A stretch of 6,386 bases of DNA. Origin: CAYZHV01 sp964478055 (GTDB lineage: Bacteria; Spirochaetota; Spirochaetia; DSM-27196; Alkalispirochaetaceae). The stretch's first letter is position 1. The number at the start of each line of letters is the position of its first letter. The position numbers and the translations under genes are program-made. The stretch is from NCBI GenBank assembly GCA_964478055.1, contig CAYZHV010000228.1, forward strand, positions 1 to 6,386, read 5' to 3'. Shown in pieces: positions 1-5,228 of the stretch. Below the pieces are notes generated by a model. That model did no database searches. It worked only from the letters and a program-made list of their open reading frames with translations, and had not been told where the DNA came from.

Positions 1-635
1 TCTTTCCCGATCCGGAGAACCAGGAAATCGAGATCGTCCTACCGGAGCATTCGGTGACCTATCCCTACGAAGAGTTCTTCCGGGCGGCGCCATCCCGGTA
101 TGGCCTCGAGGGGAGTCCTGTGACCATTTCGGTCCGCTCGGAGGACCGCATTAGCGTGCAATACACCCTGAACGGGAGAGAGCAGAGTCGAGTCTTCGTC
201 CTCCTGGAACGAGAGATCCCTGAGATCATCGAAGAAGAGCTCGCCCGACGGCAGGAGCTCTGGGAACAGTTCAGGGAGCAGGGAAACCGTCTCGTAAGCA
301 CCGCCTACGGCGAAATCGAGCTCCTCGAGGGGCAGCGGTTCACCTGGACCGGTTACGATCGCCTGACCCCGACGGTGATCCCCTCCAGGGCGGGGGAATC
401 CGGGGCTGTCTCCTTTCCGCTCTTTCTCGCGGACAACCTCCGGGAGGAGTATGACGGGGCGCTGCTCTTTACCTTCGAGAGTGAGAGCGCTCCCGTGGAG
501 GTGCGCTTTATCTACGAGCAGACCGGCTCTGGGGTCCGCCTTACCTACGTCCCCGCGGAGGACGTAACCGAGAGCATCGTCCAGCGAGAGGCGTTTTCTC
601 CCATTGTGATTTTCTTCTCCTACGAGAACAGCTGA
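1..635 (+). CDS. Hypothetical protein, C-terminal part (5' end outside window)
   Basis: The reading frame is already open at the left edge (first full codon at position 3) and runs to TGA 633-635, so only the last 210 codons are visible. A GTG at 54 lies inside the open frame and is not convincing as the true start. The visible protein has a beta-rich first segment, then a charged amphipathic helix (about residues 72-97 counted from the edge, rich in Glu, Arg and Gln), then a second beta-rich segment with alternating hydrophobic and aromatic residues (FTWTGYDRL, YDGALLFTFES, VRFIYEQ) and a hydrophobic end (SPIVIFFSYENS). The alternating strands would suit an exported or surface protein, but the N-terminus that would show a signal or lipobox is missing. 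I do not recognise the family. The ABC-F gene begins 2 nt after the stop, so the two are probably co-transcribed. Confidence 0.75.
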   Translation, partial: FPDPENQEIEIVLPEHSVTYPYEEFFRAAPSRYGLEGSPVTISVRSEDRISVQYTLNGREQSRVFVLLEREIPEIIEEELARRQELWEQFREQGNRLVSTAYGEIELLEGQRFTWTGYDRLTPTVIPSRAGESGAVSFPLFLADNLREEYDGALLFTFESESAPVEVRFIYEQTGSGVRLTYVPAEDVTESIVQREAFSPIVIFFSYENS

Positions 636-637
636 CC

Positions 638-2635
638 GTGCCGATTCTGACCCTGACCGACATAGATCTCTCCTTCGGCGGCCAACAGGTCCTCCAGGGA
701 GTCACCCTGCAAGTCGACATCGGGGACCGTATCGCCCTGGCGGGAGCCAACGGAAGCGGCAAGACGAGCCTGATGAAGGTAATGACCGGGGAGCTCAGCC
801 CTGACGGCGGCGTCCGGGCAATCAAGCCGGGAGCGACGGTTAGCTACCTGCCCCAGGTCGGGCTCGTCCACGGCGGACAAACGCTCTATGAGGAGGTGGA
901 GGACGCCTTTAGCGGCGCTCAGGAGCTCCTCCGAGAGCGAGAAGAAATCGGGGAGATCCTGAAAGAACCGGAGAGGCTCTCCCCAGGCAGACGCGAACAG
1001 CTGCTCCACCGCCATCAGGAGCTCTACGAGGAGCTCGAAAACCGTCGCTATTACTCCAGGGACCAGGAGATCGGAGCTGTACTCACGGGCCTCGGCTTTT
1101 TTCAGGAGGATCTTAACCGAGACTGCGCCGAGTTTTCCGGAGGGTGGCAGATGCGCATCGCCCTGGCCAAACGGCTTCTCTCGCGGGCGGACCTCCTTCT
1201 CCTCGACGAGCCCACGAACTACCTCGACCTTCCCGCCCGGGAGTGGCTACAGGAATTTGTTTCCTCCTACGCCGGGGCGGTCTGCCTCGTCTCCCACGAT
1301 CGCGCCTTTCTCGACGAGACCACTGATCAGGTTGCGGAGCTCTTCCACGCCCAGCTCAAGCGATACCCGATGATCTACAGCCGCTACGAGCGGGTTCGAT
1401 CGGCGGAGGTAGCAGAGCAGATCAAGGCGTATGAGGAGCAGCAGGCGTACATAGAGAAGACCGAGGAGTTTATCCGCCGCTTTCGCTACAACGCCGCGAA
1501 AGCGAAACAGGTGCAGAGCCGAGTAAAGGAGCTCGAAAAGCTCGAGCGAATCGAGCTGCCGGAGCACCTCAAGCGGGTGGCGGTTCGTATCCCGGACCCT
1601 CCCCACAGCGGCAAAGAGGTGTTGCGCCTCCGGGAAATATCGCGAGCCTACGGGGAACATCGGGTTCTCCGGAATGTGGACCTCGACGTGGAACGGGGCG
1701 GCAGGCTCGCCCTTATCGGGCGCAACGGAGCGGGTAAGAGTACCCTCATGCGCATTATCGCCGGTGTGGATAACGCCTTTCAGGGTGAACGCCGTCTCGG
1801 CTCCGGTGTAATTCCCGCGTGGTTCGCCCAGAACGCCGGGGAGGAGCTCGACTCCTCACGGTCGATCCTCGATGAGGTAACCGAGAGTGTCCCCATGGAG
1901 GCGGTGCCAAAAGTGCGCGATACCCTCGGGGCCTTTCTCTTTCGGGGGGACGACGTCTACAAGCCCGTGGGAGTCCTGAGCGGCGGGGAGAAGAGCAGAG
2001 TGGCGCTGGTGAAGCTTCTCATGCGACCGGCGAATCTCCTGCTCCTGGACGAGCCCACGAACCATCTCGACATGGGCTCCAAGGACATTCTCTGCGAGGC
2101 CCTGGAGAGCTACCCCGGGACCCTTATCTTTGTCTCCCACGATAGAGACTTTCTCCGTCGCCTGGCGACGCGGGTTCTCGAGCTCACGCCTCCGGAGGCG
2201 ACAGCGGATCACCATCCGGGCCACTGGTTTGTGCCCGGGGGCTACGACTACTACCTGGAGCAGCGCCGGAAGCATCGGGAGGAAGCCGCGTCTCCGGAAG
2301 ACCGCAACGCCCGCAGAAAGAGAGAAGAACAGGAACCCGCCTCCGCCGGTGGAAACCTGGATCACCAGGAACGGAAACGACGCAAAAACGAGCTGCGCCG
2401 GATGGAACGGAGGGAAGAGGAGCTTCTCCTTGCCATCGAGGAGTCCGAGGAGGAGCAGGAGCGAATCCGCCGAGAGCTCTCCAAGCCGGAGAACTACGCC
2501 AACCATCTCAAGGCGCAGGAGCTCAGCGAGAAGCTGGAGCACATGCAGAACCACCATCGCTCCCTCATGGGAGAGTGGGAGGAACTCGCCTCGGCTCGAG
2601 AGCGGCTCCAGGGAGAGCTCGCCGGTGCGGAGTAG
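638..2635 (+). CDS. ABC-F family ATPase (Uup/YheS/YdiF-like ribosome-associated factor)
   Basis: This 665-aa protein has two tandem nucleotide-binding domains and no membrane segments. Domain 1 has Walker A GANGSGKT (36-43), Q-loop Q73, signature FSGGW (166-170), Walker B LLLLDEPTN with catalytic Glu191, and switch His220. An interdomain linker, helical and charged, spans about 236-322. Domain 2 has Walker A GRNGAGKST (361-369), Q398, signature LSGGE (447-451), Walker B with Glu472, and His501. Residues 541-665 form a Lys/Arg/Glu-rich tail ending in the ABC-F C-terminal coiled coil. ABC-F proteins bind the ribosomal E site and relieve stalled or poorly accommodated states; some protect from antibiotics. 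All catalytic residues are intact, so it should be an active cytosolic ATPase. The short linker suggests a housekeeping type rather than a resistance type, but this is inference. The start is GTG 638, giving the family-typical MPILTLTDIDLSFGG. No clear Shine-Dalgarno is present, and the upstream stop is 2 nt away, so coupled translation is likely. Confidence 0.96.
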   Translation: MPILTLTDIDLSFGGQQVLQGVTLQVDIGDRIALAGANGSGKTSLMKVMTGELSPDGGVRAIKPGATVSYLPQVGLVHGGQTLYEEVEDAFSGAQELLREREEIGEILKEPERLSPGRREQLLHRHQELYEELENRRYYSRDQEIGAVLTGLGFFQEDLNRDCAEFSGGWQMRIALAKRLLSRADLLLLDEPTNYLDLPAREWLQEFVSSYAGAVCLVSHDRAFLDETTDQVAELFHAQLKRYPMIYSRYERVRSAEVAEQIKAYEEQQAYIEKTEEFIRRFRYNAAKAKQVQSRVKELEKLERIELPEHLKRVAVRIPDPPHSGKEVLRLREISRAYGEHRVLRNVDLDVERGGRLALIGRNGAGKSTLMRIIAGVDNAFQGERRLGSGVIPAWFAQNAGEELDSSRSILDEVTESVPMEAVPKVRDTLGAFLFRGDDVYKPVGVLSGGEKSRVALVKLLMRPANLLLLDEPTNHLDMGSKDILCEALESYPGTLIFVSHDRDFLRRLATRVLELTPPEATADHHPGHWFVPGGYDYYLEQRRKHREEAASPEDRNARRKREEQEPASAGGNLDHQERKRRKNELRRMERREEELLLAIEESEEEQERIRRELSKPENYANHLKAQELSEKLEHMQNHHRSLMGEWEELASARERLQGELAGAE

Positions 2636-2669
2636 CGACCTCCCCTTACACGAGTTGCTCGAAGACTTC

Positions 2670-2700
2670 GAAGCGGTGTGAAAATAACCTGACGCTTTTT
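2670..2700 (+). terminator. Weak terminator-like stem with T5 run
   Basis: GAAGCG (2670-2675) can pair with CGCTTT (2693-2698; one G-U pair) around a 17-nt loop. The 3' arm runs into TTTTT (2696-2700). It lies 35-65 nt after the ABC-F stop and before the next gene, as expected for an intrinsic terminator. The stem is short, the loop is large and the T run overlaps the arm, so it may be inefficient or a coincidence. Confidence 0.25.
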
Positions 2701-2717
2701 GTAGCTCTTATTACCTT
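2689..2717 (+). promoter_or_regulatory. Candidate promoter of the LON-domain gene
   Basis: CTGACG (2689-2694) resembles a -35 box (4 of 6 to TTGACA). Exactly 17 bp later lies TACCTT (2712-2717), a TANNNT-type -10 box. A transcript starting about 7 nt downstream would begin at about 2724, next to the GTG/ATG start pair, so the mRNA would be leaderless or nearly so. The -10 match is weak (3 of 6); support comes mainly from the same layout upstream of other genes here. Confidence 0.3.
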
Positions 2718-2725
2718 AGAGCGTG

Positions 2726-3364
2726 ATGAAACGACGGGTGCCGCTCTTTCCCCTTGGATTAGTACTTCTTCCCCGGATGCCGCTACCCCTGCACATTTTC
2801 GAGGAGCGCTATCGCGTGATGATACGCCACTGCCTCGACGAGGAGCTGGAGTTCGGCGTTCTCCTCTCCCGGGGGAACAAGATAGAGCCTCTGGGCACCC
2901 TGGCCCGGATTGACAGCGTAATCAACAAGTACGAAGACGGCCGATTAGACATTCTCACCGTGGGAACCGAGCGAATAAAGGTGGAGGAGTTCCACACCGA
3001 CGCCACTTATCTACAGGGGTTGGTGGAAAAGGTGCACGACGACCCGTCTGCCGAGGAGGACTCCCTTCAGAAACAGGCGGAGAACGCGATGGACGCCTTG
3101 GAGAGTTTTGCCTCCCAGGCGGGGTACAATCTCGACCGAGAACTCCTCAACACCCTCGAGTACGAGGAGCTCTCCTTTTTCATCGCCTCAACGGATATCT
3201 TCTCTCTCGAGGAGAAACAGCAGCTTCTGCGAATGCGCGACACCGGGAAACGCCTTGCCCAAGTAACAGAGGGTCTCATCAAGCTCGCCGAGCAGCGACG
3301 GCAGGCTGAACAGATCCGTCAGCTCCTCGGCAGCGACAAGGACATTACCCACCTTTTTAACTAG
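2726..3364 (+). CDS. LON N-terminal (substrate-binding) domain protein, stand-alone
   Basis: This 212-aa protein begins with the hallmark of the Lon substrate-binding domain: VPLFPLGLVLLP, then PLPLHIFEERYRVMI (about residues 5-33). GTLARI (57-62) and GRLDILTVGTERIKV (72-86) follow, forming the beta-rich PUA-like fold. A helical C-terminal half (about 110-212) ends in a Glu/Gln/Arg-rich helix and HLFN. The AAA+ and Ser-Lys protease domains of Lon are absent, and the length fits the stand-alone bacterial LON-domain family (about 190-220 aa). In Lon this domain recognises substrates; the role of stand-alone versions is not established, so an adaptor or protein quality-control role is inference. 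GTG 2723 and ATG 2726 are adjacent in frame; I chose ATG. Only a weak GAG (2719-2721) precedes it, with no real Shine-Dalgarno. The TAG stop lies in the first copy of an 11-bp tandem repeat, and msrB converges from the right. Confidence 0.92.
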   Translation: MKRRVPLFPLGLVLLPRMPLPLHIFEERYRVMIRHCLDEELEFGVLLSRGNKIEPLGTLARIDSVINKYEDGRLDILTVGTERIKVEEFHTDATYLQGLVEKVHDDPSAEEDSLQKQAENAMDALESFASQAGYNLDRELLNTLEYEELSFFIASTDIFSLEEKQQLLRMRDTGKRLAQVTEGLIKLAEQRRQAEQIRQLLGSDKDITHLFN

Positions 3365-3380
3365 TCCCGAACTAGTCCCG
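3359..3380. repeat. Perfect 11-bp tandem repeat carrying both convergent stop codons
   Basis: AACTAGTCCCG occurs twice head to tail (3359-3369 and 3370-3380) without mismatch. Each copy contains the palindrome ACTAGT, so the two copies can also form a 6-bp stem with a 5-nt loop (3360-3376) in RNA of either strand. Copy 1 supplies the TAG of the LON-domain gene (3362-3364); copy 2 supplies the msrB stop (CTA at 3372-3374, TAG on the minus strand). No T run follows on either strand, so it is not a canonical terminator. Confidence 0.85.
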
Positions 3381-3767
3381 CTCTTTGAACTCCAGGGAGG
3401 CGGAATTGATACAGTAGCGCAGCCCCGTGGGCTCTGGACCGTCCTCGAAGACGTGGCCGAGATGCGCCCCACACTTGGAGCAGCGAACTTCCGTTCTCCG
3501 CATACCGAGGGAGTTGTCCTGCTCCTCCTCGATGTTCTGAGACTCCAGAGGCTTCCAAAAGCTCGGCCAGCCACTTCCAGACTCGTACTTCTGTTCCGAG
3601 TCAAAGAGCTTGGCGCCGCAACAGACGCAGCGGTACACCCCCGGCTCCTTGTTGTTCCAATAGACCCCGGTAAAGGGACGTTCGGTTCCTCCCTTTCGGG
3701 CAATTCGATATGATTCGTCGCTGAGCTCTTCTTTCCACTGAGCGTCGGACTTTTCAATTTCGTACAT
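3372..3767 (-). CDS. msrB: Peptide-methionine (R)-S-oxide reductase MsrB
   Basis: This 131-aa protein has the usual length of a single-domain cytosolic MsrB, which reduces the R epimer of methionine sulfoxide in proteins. In order it shows KGGTERPFTGVYW (25-37), zinc cysteines C47 and C50 in YRCVCCGAKLFDS, the SGSGWPSF core (63-70), zinc cysteines C96 and C99 in RCSKCGAHLGHVF, and the catalytic Cys119 in GLRYCINSASL. The position often holding the resolving cysteine (SGCGWPSF) is Ser65 here; the remaining extra cysteine is C49. Recycling may therefore use another thiol or thioredoxin directly. The ATG at 3767-3765 gives the family-typical MYEIEKSDAQW. No Shine-Dalgarno precedes it, and a -10-like box lies 6 nt upstream. 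It is convergent with the LON-domain gene and divergent from the ABC ATPase gene, so it is probably transcribed alone. Confidence 0.97.
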   Translation of the reverse strand: MYEIEKSDAQWKEELSDESYRIARKGGTERPFTGVYWNNKEPGVYRCVCCGAKLFDSEQKYESGSGWPSFWKPLESQNIEEEQDNSLGMRRTEVRCSKCGAHLGHVFEDGPEPTGLRYCINSASLEFKERD

Positions 3768-3773
3768 GCGCAG

Positions 3774-3802
3774 AAGATACGTTCGTCACGGCCAACCGTC
3801 TA
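3774..3802 (-). promoter_or_regulatory. Candidate promoter of msrB, leaderless type
   Basis: Read on the minus strand, TAGACG (3802-3797; 4 of 6 to TTGACA) is followed after exactly 17 bp by TATCTT (3779-3774; 4 of 6 to TATAAT). The A of the msrB ATG (3767) is 7 nt after the last base of the -10 box, the usual distance to a transcription start. With no ribosome binding site visible, a leaderless transcript is the simplest reading. Confidence 0.4.
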
Positions 3803-3824
3803 CCCCGAATCCACCCCTTTCCCC

Positions 3825-3853
3825 TTGGCCCGGAGCCTCGGGATGTGTACCTT
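3825..3853 (+). promoter_or_regulatory. Candidate promoter of the ABC ATPase gene
   Basis: TTGGCC (3825-3830; 4 of 6 to TTGACA), a 17-bp spacer and TACCTT (3848-3853) precede the ATG at 3864 by 10 nt. Transcription would start near 3860, leaving a leader of a few bases at most. If real, this rules out the upstream ATG 3843, which would lie before the transcription start. It faces away from the msrB promoter candidate in the same short divergent gap. Confidence 0.35.
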
Positions 3854-3863
3854 CCTACCACTC

Positions 3864-4595
3864 ATGCAGATAGAAATCGAAGGCCTTACAAAGCGATACG
3901 GCGATCACACGGTTCTCGACAATCTCTCCCTTAGTCTCGAGAACACCCACGCCTTGGTGATAGTCGGCCCCAGCGGCGGTGGAAAGACCACCCTCCTCCG
4001 GATCATAGCGGGCCTCATTGCTCCCGAGGGAGGGAGGCTCCAGATAAACGGCCGCTGGGTGGACTTTCGGGAGAACTGGCTCCGGGAGTATCGGAAGCGG
4101 GTCGGCATGGTTTTCCAGGCGTACAATCTCTTTCCTCATCTCACGGCCATGGAGAATATCAAGCTCCCGCTTATGAAGGTACACGGGAAGAGCGACGAGG
4201 AAGCGGAGGAGATCGCCATTAACCTCCTCCGCCGGTTTCAGCTCGAGATTCACCGGCATAAGCGTCCGGCGCAGCTCTCCGGGGGACAGAAGCAGAGAAT
4301 CGCCCTTTCCCGGGCGATCGCCATAAGCCCGGAGTTCCTTCTTCTCGACGAGCCCACTTCGGCCCTGGACCCGGAGCTAACCGCGGAGGTGCTGGACATG
4401 ATCGAGGAGTTGCGAGAAGAGGATAAGCACCTGGTACTGGTAACGCACCACATGGGCTTTGCCCGAAACGTCTCGGATCAGGTGCTCTTTATCGACGACG
4501 GCCGACTTATCGAATCCGGCCCCCCGGAAGCGGTCTTCGACAACCCGCGGAACCCCCAGGTCAGGAGGTTTTTCGACAAGGTTCTGAAGCACTAG
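3864..4595 (+). CDS. ABC transporter ATP-binding protein, polar amino-acid (GlnQ/HisP) type, lacking adjacent partners
   Basis: This 243-aa single nucleotide-binding domain has Walker A GPSGGGKT (35-42), Q-loop VFQ with Gln85 in GMVFQAYNLFPHLTAMENI, signature LSGGQKQR (138-145), Walker B LLLDEP (159-164), D-loop SALD (166-169) and switch His195. The tail SGPPEAVFDNPRNPQVRRFFDKVL and the THHMGFAR segment match polar amino-acid uptake ATPases, where THEMGFAR is usual, so Glu is replaced by His here. Such ATPases power import through a membrane permease and a binding protein, yet neither is encoded in this window. Partners may lie elsewhere, or the role may differ. ATG 3864 gives the family-typical MQIEIEGLTKRYG. 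ATG 3843 is an alternative: it has a GGAG (3832-3835) 7 nt upstream but adds seven unrelated residues. A TTG at 3825 is less likely. Confidence 0.92.
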   Translation: MQIEIEGLTKRYGDHTVLDNLSLSLENTHALVIVGPSGGGKTTLLRIIAGLIAPEGGRLQINGRWVDFRENWLREYRKRVGMVFQAYNLFPHLTAMENIKLPLMKVHGKSDEEAEEIAINLLRRFQLEIHRHKRPAQLSGGQKQRIALSRAIAISPEFLLLDEPTSALDPELTAEVLDMIEELREEDKHLVLVTHHMGFARNVSDQVLFIDDGRLIESGPPEAVFDNPRNPQVRRFFDKVLKH

Positions 4596-4602
4596 CGGAA
4601 CG

Positions 4603-4611
4603 TGGTAAACT
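4603..4611 (+). promoter_or_regulatory. Candidate extended -10 element before the 183-aa gene
   Basis: TGGTAAACT (4603-4611) fits an extended -10 (TGn plus TAAACT, 4 of 6 to TATAAT), with 9 nt to the ATG at 4621. No good -35 is seen at 16-18 bp. There is no Shine-Dalgarno before this ATG, so a near-leaderless internal transcript is possible in addition to read-through from the ABC gene 25 nt upstream. Confidence 0.25.
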
Positions 4612-4620
4612 CTATATGGT

Positions 4621-5172
4621 ATGAAAATTCGACTTGCCGGAGAGCTCTCGAACGTCCAGGAGGCAGTCCGAGAGGTGCGACAGATATATCCCGGCGCACC
4701 AGATAGCGGTTCCGGCGGGGCGGAAATCAGCGACTCCATGCGGAGCTTCATGGTAGAGCTGCTCCGGGATGGCAGCTCCAGGGCGCTCTTTCTCTGGTTG
4801 TTAAAGGTAACCTTCGACATCACCGCTCCCGCGGAGTGGTGGCACCAGGGAGGCGAGTACTTCTCCGGAATACGGTGGGTTCGCAAGCACCCGAGGGAAG
4901 AGGGAGAGGGATCACTTCTCACGCAGGATGACTTCGAAGGAGGGGTGCCGACGATGCTCCTCGATACGCTCAACGAGTTCATCGAAACCGAGCAGCGAGA
5001 CCTGCTGGAGGCGACCCTTCCGGAGAACTACATTCGTCGCGGTTACGCCCAGTCGGACTACGCCGCCCTCCGCAGGCTCTATATCGAGCGGGGTCACTAC
5101 AACGCGGGCCACTGGCACGACCTGGCTCAGTTTCTCACTACTCTGCCCTACGCCGAGTTCATAACTACCTGA
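4621..5172 (+). CDS. Hypothetical protein resembling a phage/prophage family with possible distant ThyX relationship
   Basis: This is a 183-aa soluble protein with no signal peptide or membrane segment. From memory of the family, the pattern matches hypothetical proteins frequent in phages, prophages and Firmicutes, which carry a DI-[TE]-AP-x-YWW block, a DDFE segment, an LPxxYLQRR segment and a C-terminal HxxxxWxxFxxWxxxLPYxE-hydrophobic block. Here these appear as FDITAPAEWWHQ (65-76), LTQDDFEGG (100-108), LPENYIRRGYAQSDY (133-147) and HWHDLAQFLTTLPYAEFI (164-181). The central block is reminiscent of the ThyX core, but the ThyX RHR flavin/dUMP motif is absent, so thymidylate synthase activity should not be assumed. 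The start ATG 4621 is the first in frame; no Shine-Dalgarno is present. It lies 25 nt after the ABC ATPase and 56 nt before the coiled-coil gene. Expression as protein is well supported; its function is unknown. Confidence 0.85.
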   Translation: MKIRLAGELSNVQEAVREVRQIYPGAPDSGSGGAEISDSMRSFMVELLRDGSSRALFLWLLKVTFDITAPAEWWHQGGEYFSGIRWVRKHPREEGEGSLLTQDDFEGGVPTMLLDTLNEFIETEQRDLLEATLPENYIRRGYAQSDYAALRRLYIERGHYNAGHWHDLAQFLTTLPYAEFITT

Positions 5173-5203
5173 GAGCACTTGCCGCGAGCGCCCGAAGACG
5201 CCA

Positions 5204-5212
5204 TGCTATATA
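5204..5212 (+). promoter_or_regulatory. Extended -10-like element before the coiled-coil gene
   Basis: TGCTATATA (5204-5212) resembles an extended -10 box within an otherwise GC-rich 56-nt gap. No -35 is evident. A start about 7 nt downstream (about 5219) would cut into the ribosome binding site at 5216-5221, so either initiation is later than usual or this is not a promoter. Confidence 0.2.
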
Positions 5213-5215
5213 CAT

Positions 5216-5221
5216 AGGGAG
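5216..5221 (+). promoter_or_regulatory. Ribosome binding site of the coiled-coil gene
   Basis: AGGGAG sits 7 nt upstream of ATG 5229. It is the clearest Shine-Dalgarno among the confidently placed starts in the window and fixes this start codon. Confidence 0.7.
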
Positions 5222-5228
5222 CACCACC

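Noticed and set aside
1856..2557. Antisense frame (233 codons) inside the ABC-F gene
   Set aside because: It is opposite an intact, motif-rich gene, with low-complexity Leu/Val content and no family resemblance.
638..2635. Antibiotic-resistance ABC-F
   Set aside because: The linker is short and nothing in sequence or context points to resistance. A housekeeping ABC-F role is simpler.
2659..2671. Inverted repeat TCGAAG-A-CTTCGA after the ABC-F gene
   Set aside because: The one-base spacer leaves only a 5-bp RNA stem with a 3-nt loop, and there is no T run directly after it, so it is not a convincing terminator or operator by itself.
2726..3364. Truncated Lon protease pseudogene
   Set aside because: Stand-alone LON-domain proteins of this length are a normal family. 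The frame has a clean stop and a helical C-terminus, with no remnant of AAA+ or protease domains downstream.
4621..5172. Annotating the 183-aa protein as thymidylate synthase ThyX
   Set aside because: The RHR flavin/dUMP motif of ThyX is absent. Only a loose resemblance to the core can be argued.
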